Below, in pieces: positions 10,285-21,568 of a DNA stretch of 64,000 bases. The stretch comes from Ascarosepion bandense (Eukaryota; Mollusca; Cephalopoda; Sepiida; Sepiidae), in assembly GCA_037127315.1 (NCBI GenBank), contig JBBBDQ010001028.1, forward strand, positions 2,656,001-2,720,000, written 5' to 3'. The notes beneath the pieces were generated by a model. That model was given only the letters and a program-made list of their open reading frames with translations, made no database searches and had not been told where the DNA came from. How positions within the stretch are numbered: the first letter of the stretch is position 1; each line of letters begins with the position of its first letter. Made by a program: the position numbers and the translations under genes.

Positions 10285-12150
10285 ATTATTTGAGGTTCTC
10301 ACGTCATCTACGGACAAAGCTGAGTGCTTTGCTCGCAGATTCTCATCCAACTCCACATTTGACTCATCTGGAGTACCCTCACCCGACTTCCCTATTAGAA
10401 CTAAGGCTAAACTGTCCGACGTATATATTACCTCGACAGTAGTATCCCGAGTAATTTCAAAACTTAACCCCCATAAGGCGAGCGGTGGCTATGGAATCCC
10501 TGTGATAGTCCTTAAAAGGTGTGCTCCTGAACTCTCCCCTGTCCTCTCTAAACTGTATAACTACTGCCTTTCTGCTTCTTGTTTTCTTGCATGCTGGAAG
10601 TTCTCTTCAGTCGTTCCTGTATTTAAGAACTGTGGTAAACCCTCGGACCCATCCAACTATCGCCCTATCAGTTTTCTACCAATTCTCGGGAAAGTGTTCG
10701 ATGCCATAATTAATGCTGAAATAGTTCAACATCTTACTGCTCACAAACTCTACTCTGACAGTCAATATGGCTTCCGCTTTGCAAGGTCCACGGCTGACAT
10801 GCTAACAACCGTTACGGAGTACATGCTCCAGGCCCTTGATGAGTCAGGCGAGGCTCGTGCTGTTGCTCTGGACATCTCCAAGGCCTTTGGCAGGGTTTGG
10901 CACTCTGGACTTCTATGCAAGCTACGGGGTTACGGTATTACCGGACGCTTGCTTGATCTAATCCAATCATTTTTAAACAACCGCAAAATGAAGGTCGTTT
11001 TGAATGGGCATGCCTCTTCAACCTACAGCACAAATGCTGGTGTCCCTCAGGGCTCTATCCTGGACCCGATGCTCTTCCTTATTTTCATCAATGACCTCCC
11101 AGATGAGATCAAGAGCCAAGTAGGCATCTACGCAGATGACACCACAATTTACTCCTGCATCAGTAAGAAACCCGTCGTGGCGGACAAACATAATCTAACT
11201 GCTGACCTTGAACGGGATCTACACTCTGTGGTGAATTGGGGCAAGAAGTGGCTTCTCAATTTCAATTCATCTAAGACCAAGCTGTTGTCTGTCAATCATC
11301 ACAGGCAACCTCTCCTTCCTCCCATAAGCATGGACCAAGCGAGTCTCCATGAGAGCAATGCACTGCGCCTCCTCGGCCTTATCCTCTCTTCTGATCTCAA
11401 ATGAAACCACTACATAGACTCCATAGGTAAATTCACTGCTAAGAAGGTTGGGTCACTGTGTCGGGCCAGGATGTTTTTCCCGCCTGCATATATACAAATC
11501 AACCATTCGTCCCTACATGGAATACTGCTGCCATATATGGTCAGGTGCTCCTGCTGTTCATCTCAGTGTTCTTGATAGGTTCCAAAGGAGAATCAGTAAT
11601 GTGATAGGTATCGACTTGGCGGCTCGACTACAGCCACTTCCCCACCAACAGGATGTGGCCTCCCTTTGTTCTATAAATACTTTATGGCTTCTGCTCCAAC
11701 GAACTTAAGTCACTGGTGCCTCCTCAACAGGTGTTTACTCGTGCAACCTGATTGTCAACTGGTCCTACCCATTCACAGTTAGATTAACCAAATGCAGACG
11801 ACAATTCTACTCCTGCAGCTTCTTCTCTCGCACTTCCCGCCTGTGGAACTCGCTTCCATATTCTTGCTTTCCTGACAGCTACAACCTCCAGGAATTTAAA
11901 TGCAATGCCAATACTCATCTCTTAACCACTAGACTCTAGTTCTTTCACTAGCCCGTATATCCTTTCCTTTCTCTCCACCTTTGCAACTGTCATCACACCT
12001 GTATTCCCATCCTTCTCTTGCTCCTTTCTAACTGGTTCGTCTTCCTCTTCACTCTCTTCTAATTAATCTTTTTACACTTATGTAGCCCCCTGCACATCAG
12101 TGGCATTACCGCCTTGCTCGGAAGTGATACGATTAAAAAAAAAACAATGA
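10285..12150 (+). pseudogene. LINE family A copy 3: non-LTR reverse transcriptase, best preserved
   Basis: A 5'-truncated non-LTR retrotransposon. The frame is open from about 10292 (STDKAECFARRFSSNSTF, then LNPHKASGGYGIP) to a TGA at 11401. The domain order is normal: fingers with NYRPISFLPILGKVF (about 10655-10700), QYGFRFARSTADMLTTV, motif A VALDISKAF (about 10860-10890), motif B GVPQGSIL (about 11038-11062) and the catalytic YADD at 11129-11140. In motif A the usual AFD is AFG. After the TGA the thumb continues (HYIDSIGKFTAKKVGSLCRA), then shifts frame near 11490 (STIRPYMEYCCHIWSGAP) and ends with FFSRTSRLWNSLPYSCF-like coding at 11820-11880. The 3' tail is CACATCAGTGGCATTACCGC then GATTAAAAAAAAAA at about 12150. 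No endonuclease domain is present. Jockey/CR1-like. It is the reference for the two poorer copies at 5.0 and 7.1 kb. Not autonomous. Confidence 0.92.
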
Positions 12151-13364
12151 AAATAACGGCAGAGGTAACTCAATAATTTATTATTTTATGGCATTTATTA
12201 ATTTTTATTTTTAGTATCTATTTTTCATATTCTTTTTAGGTACCTTCACAAACTGTGAATTTCACAATTATTTTTTTTTAACAAAATTAGAAAATTAGGA
12301 ATTAAAATGTAAAAGTATTTTAATGATAAATATCACGTACGGCCATCCGTATAAATAAGATACGGGCAATCAAAATGCACACAATTAAAATGTTTTAATT
12401 AATTTAAAAATTGACGGGTCAATCATTTGCATTAAGCTTTTCAATTTTCGATTATTAAATGTAGTCTTCATACATTTATTTCATACCCTAGCCCACCCAG
12501 TTAAGGAAGAAATTTTAAAATATTTTTGAATCTTTTTATATTATTATACAAAAGATTTAAAAAAATGAAAATAATTCTTGTAAAAATTCATTATTCATTG
12601 ACTTTTTTTCTCTTCAGACAATAATATGCTTAATTTATATTGTTCATAAAAGCAATCAAAAGTTTATCGAAATAAAAATTGGCAGTTATTGCATTTTTCG
12701 AAGGTCGGGGACTATTGGAGAAAAAAAAGACAGTTGAATAGCATTCCCCAATGACTCCTGAATTTAATTATATTAGGCTTATTGCGGCCCAATGTCGATT
12801 TTTAAGCATTTCTAATTATTTATTTGCGGGGGGGGGGGGTTAACATATGTAAAAAATATCTTTACCAATATTTTATACAAAGTAATTATTTCAAAATTGA
12901 TTTCAGTCAATTATGAATAAGTCCTGAAATGTTCATCAAAATCGGACCATTATATGATTTTTGCAAGAATTTTAAAATTAATGTGTCTTTCACGGTCAAA
13001 AACGGGCATTGCGTAATATTACGTTTTTTTTTACTTAATAACCATTGCATCAATTTAGGTCTCGCACTGACGTAATACGAAAAAAGATTTTCTAAAAAAT
13101 TTCGAACGTGTTAGAAATAGTTAAAAATTTAAAGAATAATTAAAAAATGCTTTGATAATGATAATGATAATATAAACATTTTGCCGATAAAACTTTGTTT
13201 TTATTTAGTTTGGTGTCTTTTTTCTTCATACTATGCTATTTTTTTCACCGACTTTTTGGAGGTACCTATGTATTTAGTGTATCAAGGCAGCAAATAATTT
13301 TCTAAACATATACTATTAAATATAAGATACAATGAATGTCTATTATGTTTAATCATGAGCCGTT
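12151..13364. other. Unassigned AT-rich sequence
   Basis: No gene recognised. A run of 11 G lies at 12829-12839. Confidence 0.5.
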
Positions 13365-13560
13365 CTAAACGTCGTATTTTGGCTTTAATTTCTGTTGAAA
13401 ATAAAGACAAAAATTCTCCAACATTTGGATAATTTTTATTAATTTGGTTCTAAGCTTTCGGCTGACATAAGCCATCTTCAGAGAGGTTATTAATACGGTA
13501 ATACAGTAACATCCACCATCACCGACGATTTTATCTTGTGTTGACATAAAACTCCGCTAG
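13365..13560 (-). mobile_element. PLE-type 3' terminus with hammerhead-like hairpin
   Basis: On the minus strand 13481-13455 reads CTGAAGA, T, GGCT, a 6-base loop, AGCC, GAAAG. This is the layout of the ends of the four PLEs with endonuclease coding in this window. No GIY-YIG coding was found upstream, so this is a solo end or a different family. A TGACGTCA palindrome lies nearby (about 13620). Confidence 0.5.
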
Positions 13561-13955
13561 GCAACGGCAATAGTTAGCAAAAATAACAAACACAGTTCGC
13601 AAATTTGCAACGCGGTTCTATGACGTCACACCGCGTGATAGCGCGAAATGACAACAGAACTATGTATTCAAATGCAATGTAACGTGTTATGACCGGATTT
13701 AAAGGTGATTTTATTAAGTGTATTACCGTCTTTCAATTAGTTACCATTCCTTATTTTCGGGTATCAGGATGAAGCAGTTTTAAGTAATTTGTGAACGACT
13801 GCACGTAAGTATCATAATGCAATAAGGTTATAAGACCTGATTTGGTAATTATCATCGTTTTATCACAGAAAGGACAAGACATTAAAGAAAAGAGTTTCAT
13901 CTATCAAAATAACCATATACCTGTTTTGAGAAGCTTTTTATTCGACTAATTTCTA
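13561..13955. other. Unassigned sequence
   Basis: No feature recognised beyond the TGACGTCA palindrome near 13620. Confidence 0.4.
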
Positions 13956-14610
13956 CAGAAAATAGCGAAGGAAAGCGAGAAGGACTAAACATAAACTACA
14001 AGAAAACTGAATGTTTGGTCAAAATGAGGAGCCCAAAATGCCAATTACAGTTCGGGGATATTGAAATCAAGCAGTCGCATACATTTAAAAGAAAGGTAGA
14101 GGAGACAGGTATGCCCATGATCCCTTACGTCTGGAAACCTTTTCTTTTATTACCCCTCCCAAACCCTGCTGTGGCATCCATTTGCTCAAGCTCATCAAGT
14201 ATATCATGCGTTGCTTTCCCCTGTCTCTCTTTCTATCTGTCTTGTGAGTATCAGAATTTATAAGCCCTCCTTTCTCAATACATGTCTCATAAACTTCAGC
14301 TGCTTTTTCTGATGTTAAGTATTAGTTTCCTTTCCGTTTCCATCCTCTCCAAAACCGCTTCGTTGCTTATATGTTCTGTCCATGGTATCCACAGCATTCT
14401 TTATCTTTGATAAGATTGTTCTGCATTCACTGCCATATTGAAGGACAGACATCACATAACAATTCAGTCCCCTATTCTTTGTTTCATACCCAATTTTCCT
14501 GACTCTTAATACTCTATTCATATTTTGGAATGCATCCTTGGCAATGCAATACGCCTTCAGATCTCAGTGTTGCACTTTTCGTCTTCTATTAGAACAGTTT
14601 CCAGGTAAAC
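13956..14610 (+). pseudogene. LINE family B copy split by an internal inversion
   Basis: Plus-strand coding at about 13960-14090 reads KREGLNINYKKTECLV and SPKCQLQFGDIEIKQSHTFK, the RT palm/thumb block of family B (compare KTEFMLSSKK and LKVGDTKIRHVRKCKYLG on the minus strand near 33.7 kb). The next expected block (YLETVLIEDEKCNTEI) is on the minus strand, starting at about 14605, and continues down to about 14100 (SVLRVRKIGYETKNRGLNCY, MSVLQYGSECRTILS, WIPWTEHISNEAVLERM, then MIYLMSLSKWM). Inverting about 14091-14610 would restore the family's block order. The copy contains stops and frameshifts and is dead. Confidence 0.7.
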
Positions 14611-16040
14611 GAGAAATTAAAGATAGATTAAAGTTGGGCATATATTGAATTTGTTACTGAAGCATAAGACACACTAGATTTGTACTCTGGTTGTTCTCTG
14701 AGAACGGATCTCTTAATTATGCGATTATAGATAAAATAACAATACATCCTATTTACGAAAGGAAGGTTTAGGTTGGTTTAGATCTTTGACGGCTTTTCCA
14801 TCCCTGGCAGGTTATTTAATGCCGAAACTTGATTGCAATGTTGACTGACCATATATTTTTATCCTTGCACGTCAACCGCTTTCTTCGTTTTATTTGTCAA
14901 TATCTAGTTGTAATTACATAATAATAGTTGTGTTAGCGTTCATGTGCTTATTAATTTTTACGTAGGAATAACTCTTTATTTCAGAGACGCTGTAATTGTA
15001 ACAACCAACATGAGTACGGGAGCCCAGGTTTATATAATAATAATTCTTCATTTCGCCAATGTGCAGGAGGTAGTGCTAATTGTCTATTAGATGTCGCTTA
15101 TGATGATAATCTTGGTCAGCATTTGGAATTCGTATTGGACAAGAGAGTCGGGTTGGTAAAAACATGAAAAAATCAGAATTCACTGTTTATTGTATTGTTT
15201 AAAACTTTCTGACATTTGTGTGTACTAATGTCGAGATAAACATAAAACAAATTTCAAAAAGTATAGGCGTTTCTTTTCGAGGGTAAAATCTGATTTTGAT
15301 GCCAGGTGGTTTGTTGTATTTGACTAATTTTATTGTTTTTCCATCGACGCGTTTCACTCCAGCCGAGCAGAAAATTATTTTTAAATTAGTTTCTTTTCAA
15401 TAGATACCTATAAGGCTTAGAGAGATGTGCATATCATGAAATTTGGTAATCTCACCTTTGTCTCTGCTTCGAAATAATAACTGATTGCTACTGTGGGAGG
15501 TGAAACTGCTTCCGATGTCTACAGAGGCCAGAGCGCTCCCATTAGTTACAGATGTCAGGTTTCCAAGATGTTCCCAATGGCTACAGTTGCCAGATTTTCA
15601 AGGCGCTTCCTATGGCTACAGACGCTCGGATGGCAAGATGGCGCATAGGGAAAATATGAAATACCATCTCATAGCCAAACAGATGAGGAAATTACATTTT
15701 GGGCAAGTAAAAAGATAAAGCTGATAATAGATACCGTTTAGAAAAAGAAGCAAAGAAAAATAGAAGAGTCACAAAGTGTTGTTTGGTTGCACGTGTCCAA
15801 AAATCATGGCGTTCTCGAATATTGTTCCGTGGTTTTTTCATTAAGCACAAAATAAATAAATAGCCAGAGCCAAATAAAATTACGCTGAATTGTACACAAA
15901 TAAAAATATAGTATTAAGAACAAATAATAAAACAGAAATAAATATTTTGCATATCAATAATTATGAAGGGTTACTCTTATCCTGTTTACAATTATTTCAA
16001 ATACATAGATACACACATATACATCATATATATATATATA
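14611..16040. other. Unassigned sequence with a D1 fragment
   Basis: About 14765-14860 carries GGTTTAGATC...GGTTATTTAATGCCG, a degraded head of dispersed repeat D1. A small minisatellite at 15508-15642 is listed separately. Otherwise nothing recognised. Confidence 0.45.
15508..15642 (+). repeat. Short minisatellite, four units of about 34-36 bp
   Basis: Units contain GCTTCC(G/T)ATG, CTACAGA and a GCCAG/TCAGG plus CAAGATG segment. They start at about 15508, 15534, 15570 and 15604. The phase lets an open frame run through, but no protein motif is visible. Confidence 0.65.
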
Positions 16041-16961
16041 TATAGGAAAAACTACTAAAAAGTTGTAAGTTTAAAAATGTATTTTTTTGACAGTATGTAT
16101 TTATTTCTATTATTATATATATGTATTTGATATTTCAGACCGACCTCGGCCTTTCATCAGAAACAAATGATTTTAAAATTTAAACTAGAAGCGTCCGTCG
16201 CAAGAGCGTTTGTCGAGAGATGTTTACATCACGTGACGTAGAAAGCGATAGAGTTTTTTAATATTTGTAAACGGAAATCTATCTCTAATCATACTTTTAA
16301 ATGTTGTTTTAAAGAAACTTTTTTAAGTGTATCTAAAAATCGTTTAACTATTGAAATATTTATAAATATTCAAAACACCTAAGTCCCTATTTAACCCTAG
16401 CCTATATGTATTTAATTTTAAAATTCAGTATTTTTCTTTCTTTCTGCGTGAGTATGTAGAACTAAAATCGGAATCTATCAGTAAACATTTGCAGTTTTCT
16501 AATGTGTGTCCTGGTTGATTGAAGTGTTGGGCTATGGGTGAATAAGGGTTGTTTTGGCGTATGCTCAGTTTATGTTTATTGAAACGGAATCTAAAACTGT
16601 TTCCAGATTCACCAATATATCCACTATTTGGACATATTGAACAGAAAAGAAAATATATCATATTTTGGTTGTTACAGGTGAGGCGTGGTGGGTGCAATTT
16701 GATGTTGGGTAGAGAAAATACTGCATCGTTTATTAAATGTTTGCAAATTAAACAACGAGATTTGTTACATCTGAAATTCCCTGACAGGTTTGTATTTTAA
16801 AATTTTAAATTTCTAGTTTCAATTTTAAAATTATTTGTTTCTGATGAAAGGCCGAGGTCGGTCTGAAATATCAAATACATATATATAATAATAGAAATAA
16901 ATAAATACTGTCAAAAAAGTACATTTTTAAACTTACAACTTTTTAGTAGTTTTTTTCTATA
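16041..16961 (-). mobile_element. Penelope-like element flanked by inverted terminal repeats (PLE1)
   Basis: The left arm (16041-16190) and right arm (about 16812-16961) are nearly identical inverted copies of about 150 bp. Each contains AAACTACTAAAAAGTTGTAA, TATTTGATATTTCAGACCGA and CCTCGGCCTTTCATCAG. Between them lies a GIY-YIG endonuclease segment on the minus strand but no reverse transcriptase. Each arm holds a hammerhead-like hairpin: CTGATGA, A, AGGCC, loop, GGTCT, GAAA (minus 16160-16129; plus 16841-16872). PLEs are known to carry terminal repeats in direct or inverted orientation. The high similarity of the arms suggests fairly recent formation. Confidence 0.85.
16425..16790 (-). pseudogene. 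GIY-YIG endonuclease fragment of PLE1
   Basis: The reading frame is open from about 16790 down to a stop at 16425. Upstream of the first ATG the frame has a zinc-finger-like CLIC pair, then LPNIKLHPPRLTCNNQNMIY, then the GIY-YIG core as FCSICPNSGYIGESGNS, then RFRFNKHKLSIRQ and IAQHFNQPGHTLENC. The core, the conserved R of the following helix and the HFN..GH motif are all present, as expected for the C-terminal endonuclease of PLEs, which nicks DNA for target-primed reverse transcription. The RT domain that should precede it is missing, so this is a fragment. The tail after CKCLLIDSDF is probably close to the natural C-terminus. Confidence 0.85.
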
Positions 16962-17262
16962 CATATTAAGACAGTATACGTGGATCATCGTTATGCTCTC
17001 TCTATATATTTATATTTAGTAAAGTTTTGTAAGTTGCTTGAAGCATTGTGCAAAATAGTTATATGGGTTATGTCTTGAAGGCTGTCACAATGCGTTGAGT
17101 AAAATAAAGGAAGTTAAAGAAGTGTTTGGGTATTACCTATTTATTAAACATTAATATTTCGAGATCAAAATCTCATCTTCAGAATGGCAGAGATTTTGTC
17201 TGTCCGGGTATCTTCACCGCATTTCAAAGAAAATCTGTTACTGGCTGTCTGCTGCTGCTGTA

Positions 17263-17264
<2 letters not shown>

Positions 17265-17294
<30 letters not shown>

Positions 17295-17360
17295 CGCGCG
17301 TGTGTGTATGTGCGTGTGTATGCGTGTGTATTCTAGCTGCTGTGTGTGTGTGTGTGGACG
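17265..17360. repeat. GT/GC-rich simple repeat
   Basis: Interrupted GTGTGTGT, GCGCGC and GTGTATGTGC runs inside the PLE2 3' region. The open frames through it are low-complexity artefacts. Confidence 0.85.
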
Positions 17361-17784
17361 TGTGTGTATTCTAGTTCGGGCCTTTAAGGTCTGATGATAT
17401 CAGTCTGCTTGTATGTGTGGTTTATCTTAGTGTGATCTGATCGTTCCCTCGACTCTTTGACCAGGCTCTTTGTATCAGTTTCATTATTGTTGTTTTATCT
17501 ATCTGATTTATCTGGTAGTGTGTGCGTGTCCGTGACCGTGTCATGTGTGCGTGTCTATGTGCACGTAGTTATTGTAATTTATTCTACCTTATTTTGTAAG
17601 TATGCGTGCGTGTGCTTTCCGGTGTGCGATGTGTTATAGGGACCTCCGCTACTTTGAAGGGGGGGGGATGAAATAACATAGTGTAAAGTCATTTGTTCAT
17701 TTAATTATTATTTTTTAATATGCTAATGAAATGTTAGAGGTACCTAGATGCGTGCATGTGTTAAGTGTACGCACTTATATATAA

Positions 17785-17880
17785 ACATGCACACACACAT
17801 ACGCACACACATGCACACATATATATGTATGTATGCGTACTCAGATATACACACATACACACACACACACGCGCGCACAT
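17785..17880. repeat. CA-rich simple repeat
   Basis: Interrupted CACACA, TATATA and GCGCGCAC tracts, also inside PLE2. Confidence 0.85.
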
Positions 17881-18068
17881 GAGCTCACGCGTTCCGGCAT
17901 GAGTTCTGTACGCATGTTTGTGGTACGTATGTTTATATGTGTGCGTTAAACTGTGATATAGTGCCCTGTGTGTCATGTGCGTGTTAGCGTTGTCTATTCT
18001 GTTATGTAGTCTAGATTAAGTTCTTGTTGATTGTTGATATGTGGGTGTAGTTTAGTTATTATTAGGGA

Positions 18069-18542
18069 CTATTTTATGCGCAGGTTCCCTAAGTTCCGCT
18101 CTCTAGCCTCGATGTTGACGATTATGTTTTTGTTAGCATTTTTGCATTTTTTAAAATGTTTATGGAAAGACGACGCTTGCGTGTGTATGTGTTCTTTTAT
18201 CCTAATATGTAACGTTCTTGTGGTGCTGCCAACATAGAATTCCTCACATTTGGCGCATTGTATGTGGTACATGACATATACCTGGTGGCATATGCCGGTG
18301 CCTGCAATAGGGCAATTGGCTTGTGTGCATGTGGTGTTGTTATTTGTTTTGTGGTTGGAGTTGAGGTGTCTGCGGAGAGTGGGGCCGTAGTGGGCCAGTT
18401 GTATATCCAATCCTTCTCTGCGGATAGCTCTACGTATTTTTGCTGTTATATTTTCATTGAAATGTGGTAGCCTCAGGAAGCAGGTGTTAGATAGGGTGTG
18501 ACGCCTTGGGCCTTTACTACGTTTCCGTTCCAGGCGACCCAC
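18069..18542 (-). CDS. PLE2 C-terminal region with GIY-YIG endonuclease (157 aa, partial)
   Basis: The frame starts with a basic segment (GRLERKRSKGPRRHTLSN), then HFNENITAKIRRAIRREGL and LAHYGPTLRRHLN, then the linker CTQANCPIAGTGICHQVYVM that precedes GIY-YIG domains in PLEs, then the core IQCAKCEEFYVGSTTRTL and HIRIKEHI. Cysteines of the linker (C-X4-C and GIC) and the R and E of the helix are intact. This is the best preserved endonuclease of the window, with no stop over 157 codons. The ATG may be internal, since the element is truncated upstream. Expected role: DNA nicking for target-primed insertion in the nucleus. The upstream RT is missing, so it could act only in trans, if expressed at all. 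Confidence 0.85.
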   Translation of the reverse strand: MGRLERKRSKGPRRHTLSNTCFLRLPHFNENITAKIRRAIRREGLDIQLAHYGPTLRRHLNSNHKTNNNTTCTQANCPIAGTGICHQVYVMYHIQCAKCEEFYVGSTTRTLHIRIKEHIHTQASSFHKHFKKCKNANKNIIVNIEARERNLGNLRIK

Positions 18543-18679
18543 AAATTACTATGGGTAGCCATTTGTCTCCAGTATATATATAGTATGTGAAATATATAAA
18601 AGTGTGTGATATATTATATATACACATATATAGTGAGTGATATATATATAGTATGTAATATATATGTATATAGTGTGTA

Positions 18680-18681
18680 TG

Positions 18682-18748
<67 letters not shown>
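18680..18748. repeat. Compound (TA)n(TG)n microsatellite
   Basis: About 19 TA units followed by about 14 TG units, preceded by degenerate ATATAGTGTGTGAT repeats from about 18580. It abuts the 5' truncation point of PLE2. Confidence 0.9.
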
Positions 18749-18749
<1 letters not shown>

Positions 18750-18751
<2 letters not shown>

Positions 18752-19429
18752 ATATGAACACTTAAATCTGATTGACCAGCTCTTATAAGTATACCATTAT
18801 TCTTACTCTGAATCCTCAGGAAGATTTCGCAGTGACAAAATGCGTCTTCTTTCTCCATGCATGCTTTCCTTCAAATATTTATATTAATATTTACAAAGAG
18901 ATGCAAGCAGAATGCATGACGAATAAATGAATTAAACTGACGAATTGATGGGAAACATAATATAAATTTGATGTGTTGTAATTTTCGTTTCACACAAACA
19001 ACTGCCTGTAATAAATTAAACTTTTCTTTTATGCTTAAATCAATCCTCAAGGGTTGAACGAAAAACGTGTCACCTTCAACCCAATTATATGAAGTCTTAT
19101 TCATTAACAATCGATCACTATATTTCTATTACAACAGGAAAATAAGCGAATAGGTGTCATATTTGTCATGAATATGACAAATGAGTAATGTTTCTCATCC
19201 CTAAAAGTAAATTATATGTTTAAAGAGATTTATGGGTCGATTGAAAAACATTCGAGAAATACAATTTCATAGGCTATTTCCGTGAATATTTCAACTGATG
19301 AGTTGGGTAAATTTTGAGTACATGACGAAAATTGCTCACACAACTTTTTAAAATAAATATTTTTTTTTCTTTTGATAACATAAGAATAGACTACCGGATA
19401 ACATTTAGCAAGTCGGCCTGCCGACCGAT
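18750..19429. other. Unassigned AT-rich sequence
   Basis: No feature recognised. Confidence 0.45.
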
Positions 19430-19760
19430 TGTAACTTGTTTTGTTTTTTAATTTTGTGGCATATCAACCTGAATGAGTTATTACTGACAAAATTTTAGGA
19501 TAGATTTGCATGAGTAGAATATGTATTCTTTGTAAGAAATTAGATTGTAGATCAGTCTTCATTGACGTATTTTTTGTAAAGATATTTTTGTCAAGCGTTT
19601 AATTTCATTGATGTCTTCTTTTCAGATATGTAGTTTGTAGAGAAACTGATTTTATTCACGTTCTTGCATGTATAGACTCACTGTTTTAAGAAATATTATT
19701 ATGTCATCGTATGCTTTCTAGAGAAGCTCATAAAAATTGTTTATATTATAGCATTTTTTT
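19430..19760 (+). repeat. Dispersed repeat D1, copy with 3' extension
   Basis: The words CATATCAACCTGAATGAGTT, AGAATATGTATTCTTTGTAAG and CATTGACGTATTTTTTGTAAAG occur in D1 order, followed by TTTTCAGATATGTAGTTTGT and CTGTTTTAAGAAATA. The last two also follow D1 at 40577-40690. Here no minisatellite lies between the two parts. Confidence 0.65.
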
Positions 19761-21568
19761 TCTTTTCGTTGAACAAGGTTTGAACATTAAGTTAATATGA
19801 TTAATAGTCTATGATGTTTTACATGCTTGGAATACTGATTGATCTTCGTTGTTGAGCATCTATGAGTGGCTTATTTTTGTGTGGCCAGGATTCTTCCTTT
19901 CGAGATTTTCTGAAAGCCGACTTCTATTCTCTTAGTTTGGGCTGAATTATGAAACGTCTGTGTGGGTTATCCCCACAGCATTGTTGTCATTACTTTTGCA
20001 TAAACTTGTTAATGACCTCTTTAAAGTCGCTGTATGGGACATAGGTCCTGGGGTGACCTAATAATTATGGCCGGTAGTATATATATATATATATACTTCT
20101 ACTAAATATGGCGTTTCGTTAGCAGATGAGTTCGATCCCCATTTGGTGCTCTAATTTTGTAGCCTTGAACCACTTCTAGTGATGGTTAGTATATGATATT
20201 TTAGAGCTTAGAACAAACAAGGTTGCAAATTTTCCCCGCGCCATGTTGCCATGTTGGGTCGTAAATTGCATTCTTTTCAAACCACTATATCAGTTCGGCA
20301 GTTTCTTTTTGTCTTTCTTTAGTTAGAAATCACAAGCACATTTTTCATCTTTCTTATTTTTATGCTCTCTCTTTGCAGGGAAGCGAATGATAATAATGAA
20401 TTATCTTATAATTGTACATGATTAATGATAAAAAGATTGCCGACGAAAATTCATGTTAGGGTGACATGAATGTTAGTTTAAGTGCACATGAACCATTTTG
20501 CGCGCAAAATATATCTGAAAATTATTAGACCCATTCCAAATTTCAGCGTTCACGCTGAAGACTATTCCGTTCAGTTGCACCCAGGAGTATTTCCAGAAAT
20601 TGATATCTGGGTCAAGGCACATAGTTTACCATGATCAGCTTTTCTACAATGCTGATGTTTATCAAAGTGATAGAATAGGTTTCGTTTGTGCGGAACCCAA
20701 AAAATACACACAATATAGTTTTCGCGTTTTTTATTCTTTTGCAGAGAACACTGTCAGTGTATTATTGGCCCAAAACGTTGTCTAACACATTTGGTATAAA
20801 ATATTGATATTAATAAATCTTTAATAAATATGGGTGTCAAGCACTTTTATGCTATGCAATTGGTGTTCATCAATGACAAAGTCTCCTGATAATACTGTTG
20901 ATCTATGACTGAGGTGTGAATTGTATCTTCATTTTCTAGAAACAGCAGGGGTAGGAGAAAGTATACAGAGAACGTTGTTTTAGATTTTTAGTATTATCAG
21001 GTACAGAAAATAAAAAGTCTATTGTAAGAGACAGTTTAGTAAAATAGCCGAATACAGGCACTGCTGTCACGATACAAAAACAGAAAAGTTACACTTCTTC
21101 AGTTAGTGTCGTTTAAAAGGGGCTGAATTTTAGGCATTAGAGAAGTTGTATCGTAATTCTTTGAGAATTCCTGCTTCTATTGTACATGCATATTTTATTA
21201 TGTGCTGTGTTCACAGGAAAGCGAATGAGAATAATGAATTACTTTATAATGGCGGATGAATAATGATAGAATGTTAGCCGTCGAAATTTAATTGTGGATG
21301 AAGAAACTATACAAAGTTGATAGTTAACAATGAAGGTTATTTTTAAGTCTGTATCAAATTGTATTTACCAGATTAACAAAGCAGCAATAAAGAATTTTCC
21401 GCAATTATCTTAGCTATTCAGAAAGAGAACACGAAATAATTCACATTTTAATAATACAGAAAAAAAAGTTCTGTGGAATAAATTTTCAAATTTGCGTTTA
21501 TTGCGTTTATTAACCAATGTCGATTTCAAATTTGTCATTTTGGGATGAAATATCCTGTCTCAAAGGAT
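19761..21568. other. Unassigned sequence with a direct repeat
   Basis: About 20380-20460 and 21220-21295 share GGAAGCGAATGA/TAATAATGAATTA and a GATTAATGATA-like segment in direct orientation about 840 bp apart. A GAGTTCGATCCCC box near 20128 matches a tRNA B box, without a convincing A box. No gene recognised. Confidence 0.45.

Larger units (their letters stand above)
17150..18545 (-). mobile_element. Penelope-like element, 5'-truncated (PLE2)
   Basis: Minus-strand element made of an endonuclease-coding part (18542-18069), a 3' region rich in GT/CA simple repeats (17260-18000), and a terminus with a hammerhead-like hairpin at 17182-17156: CTGAAGA, T, GAGAT, loop, ATCTC, GAAA. After the main frame closes at 18069, a shifted frame contains LHPHINNQQELNLDYI, which looks like the natural C-terminus, so one frameshift is likely. 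The reverse transcriptase is absent. Confidence 0.8.

Noticed and set aside
17126..18860. Open frames with runs of Cys-Val, Thr-His or Ile-Tyr residues
   Set aside because: They are translations of GT/CA and TA microsatellites, not proteins. The same applies near 0.65, 2.4, 9.5, 44.2, 53.1 and 60.3 kb.
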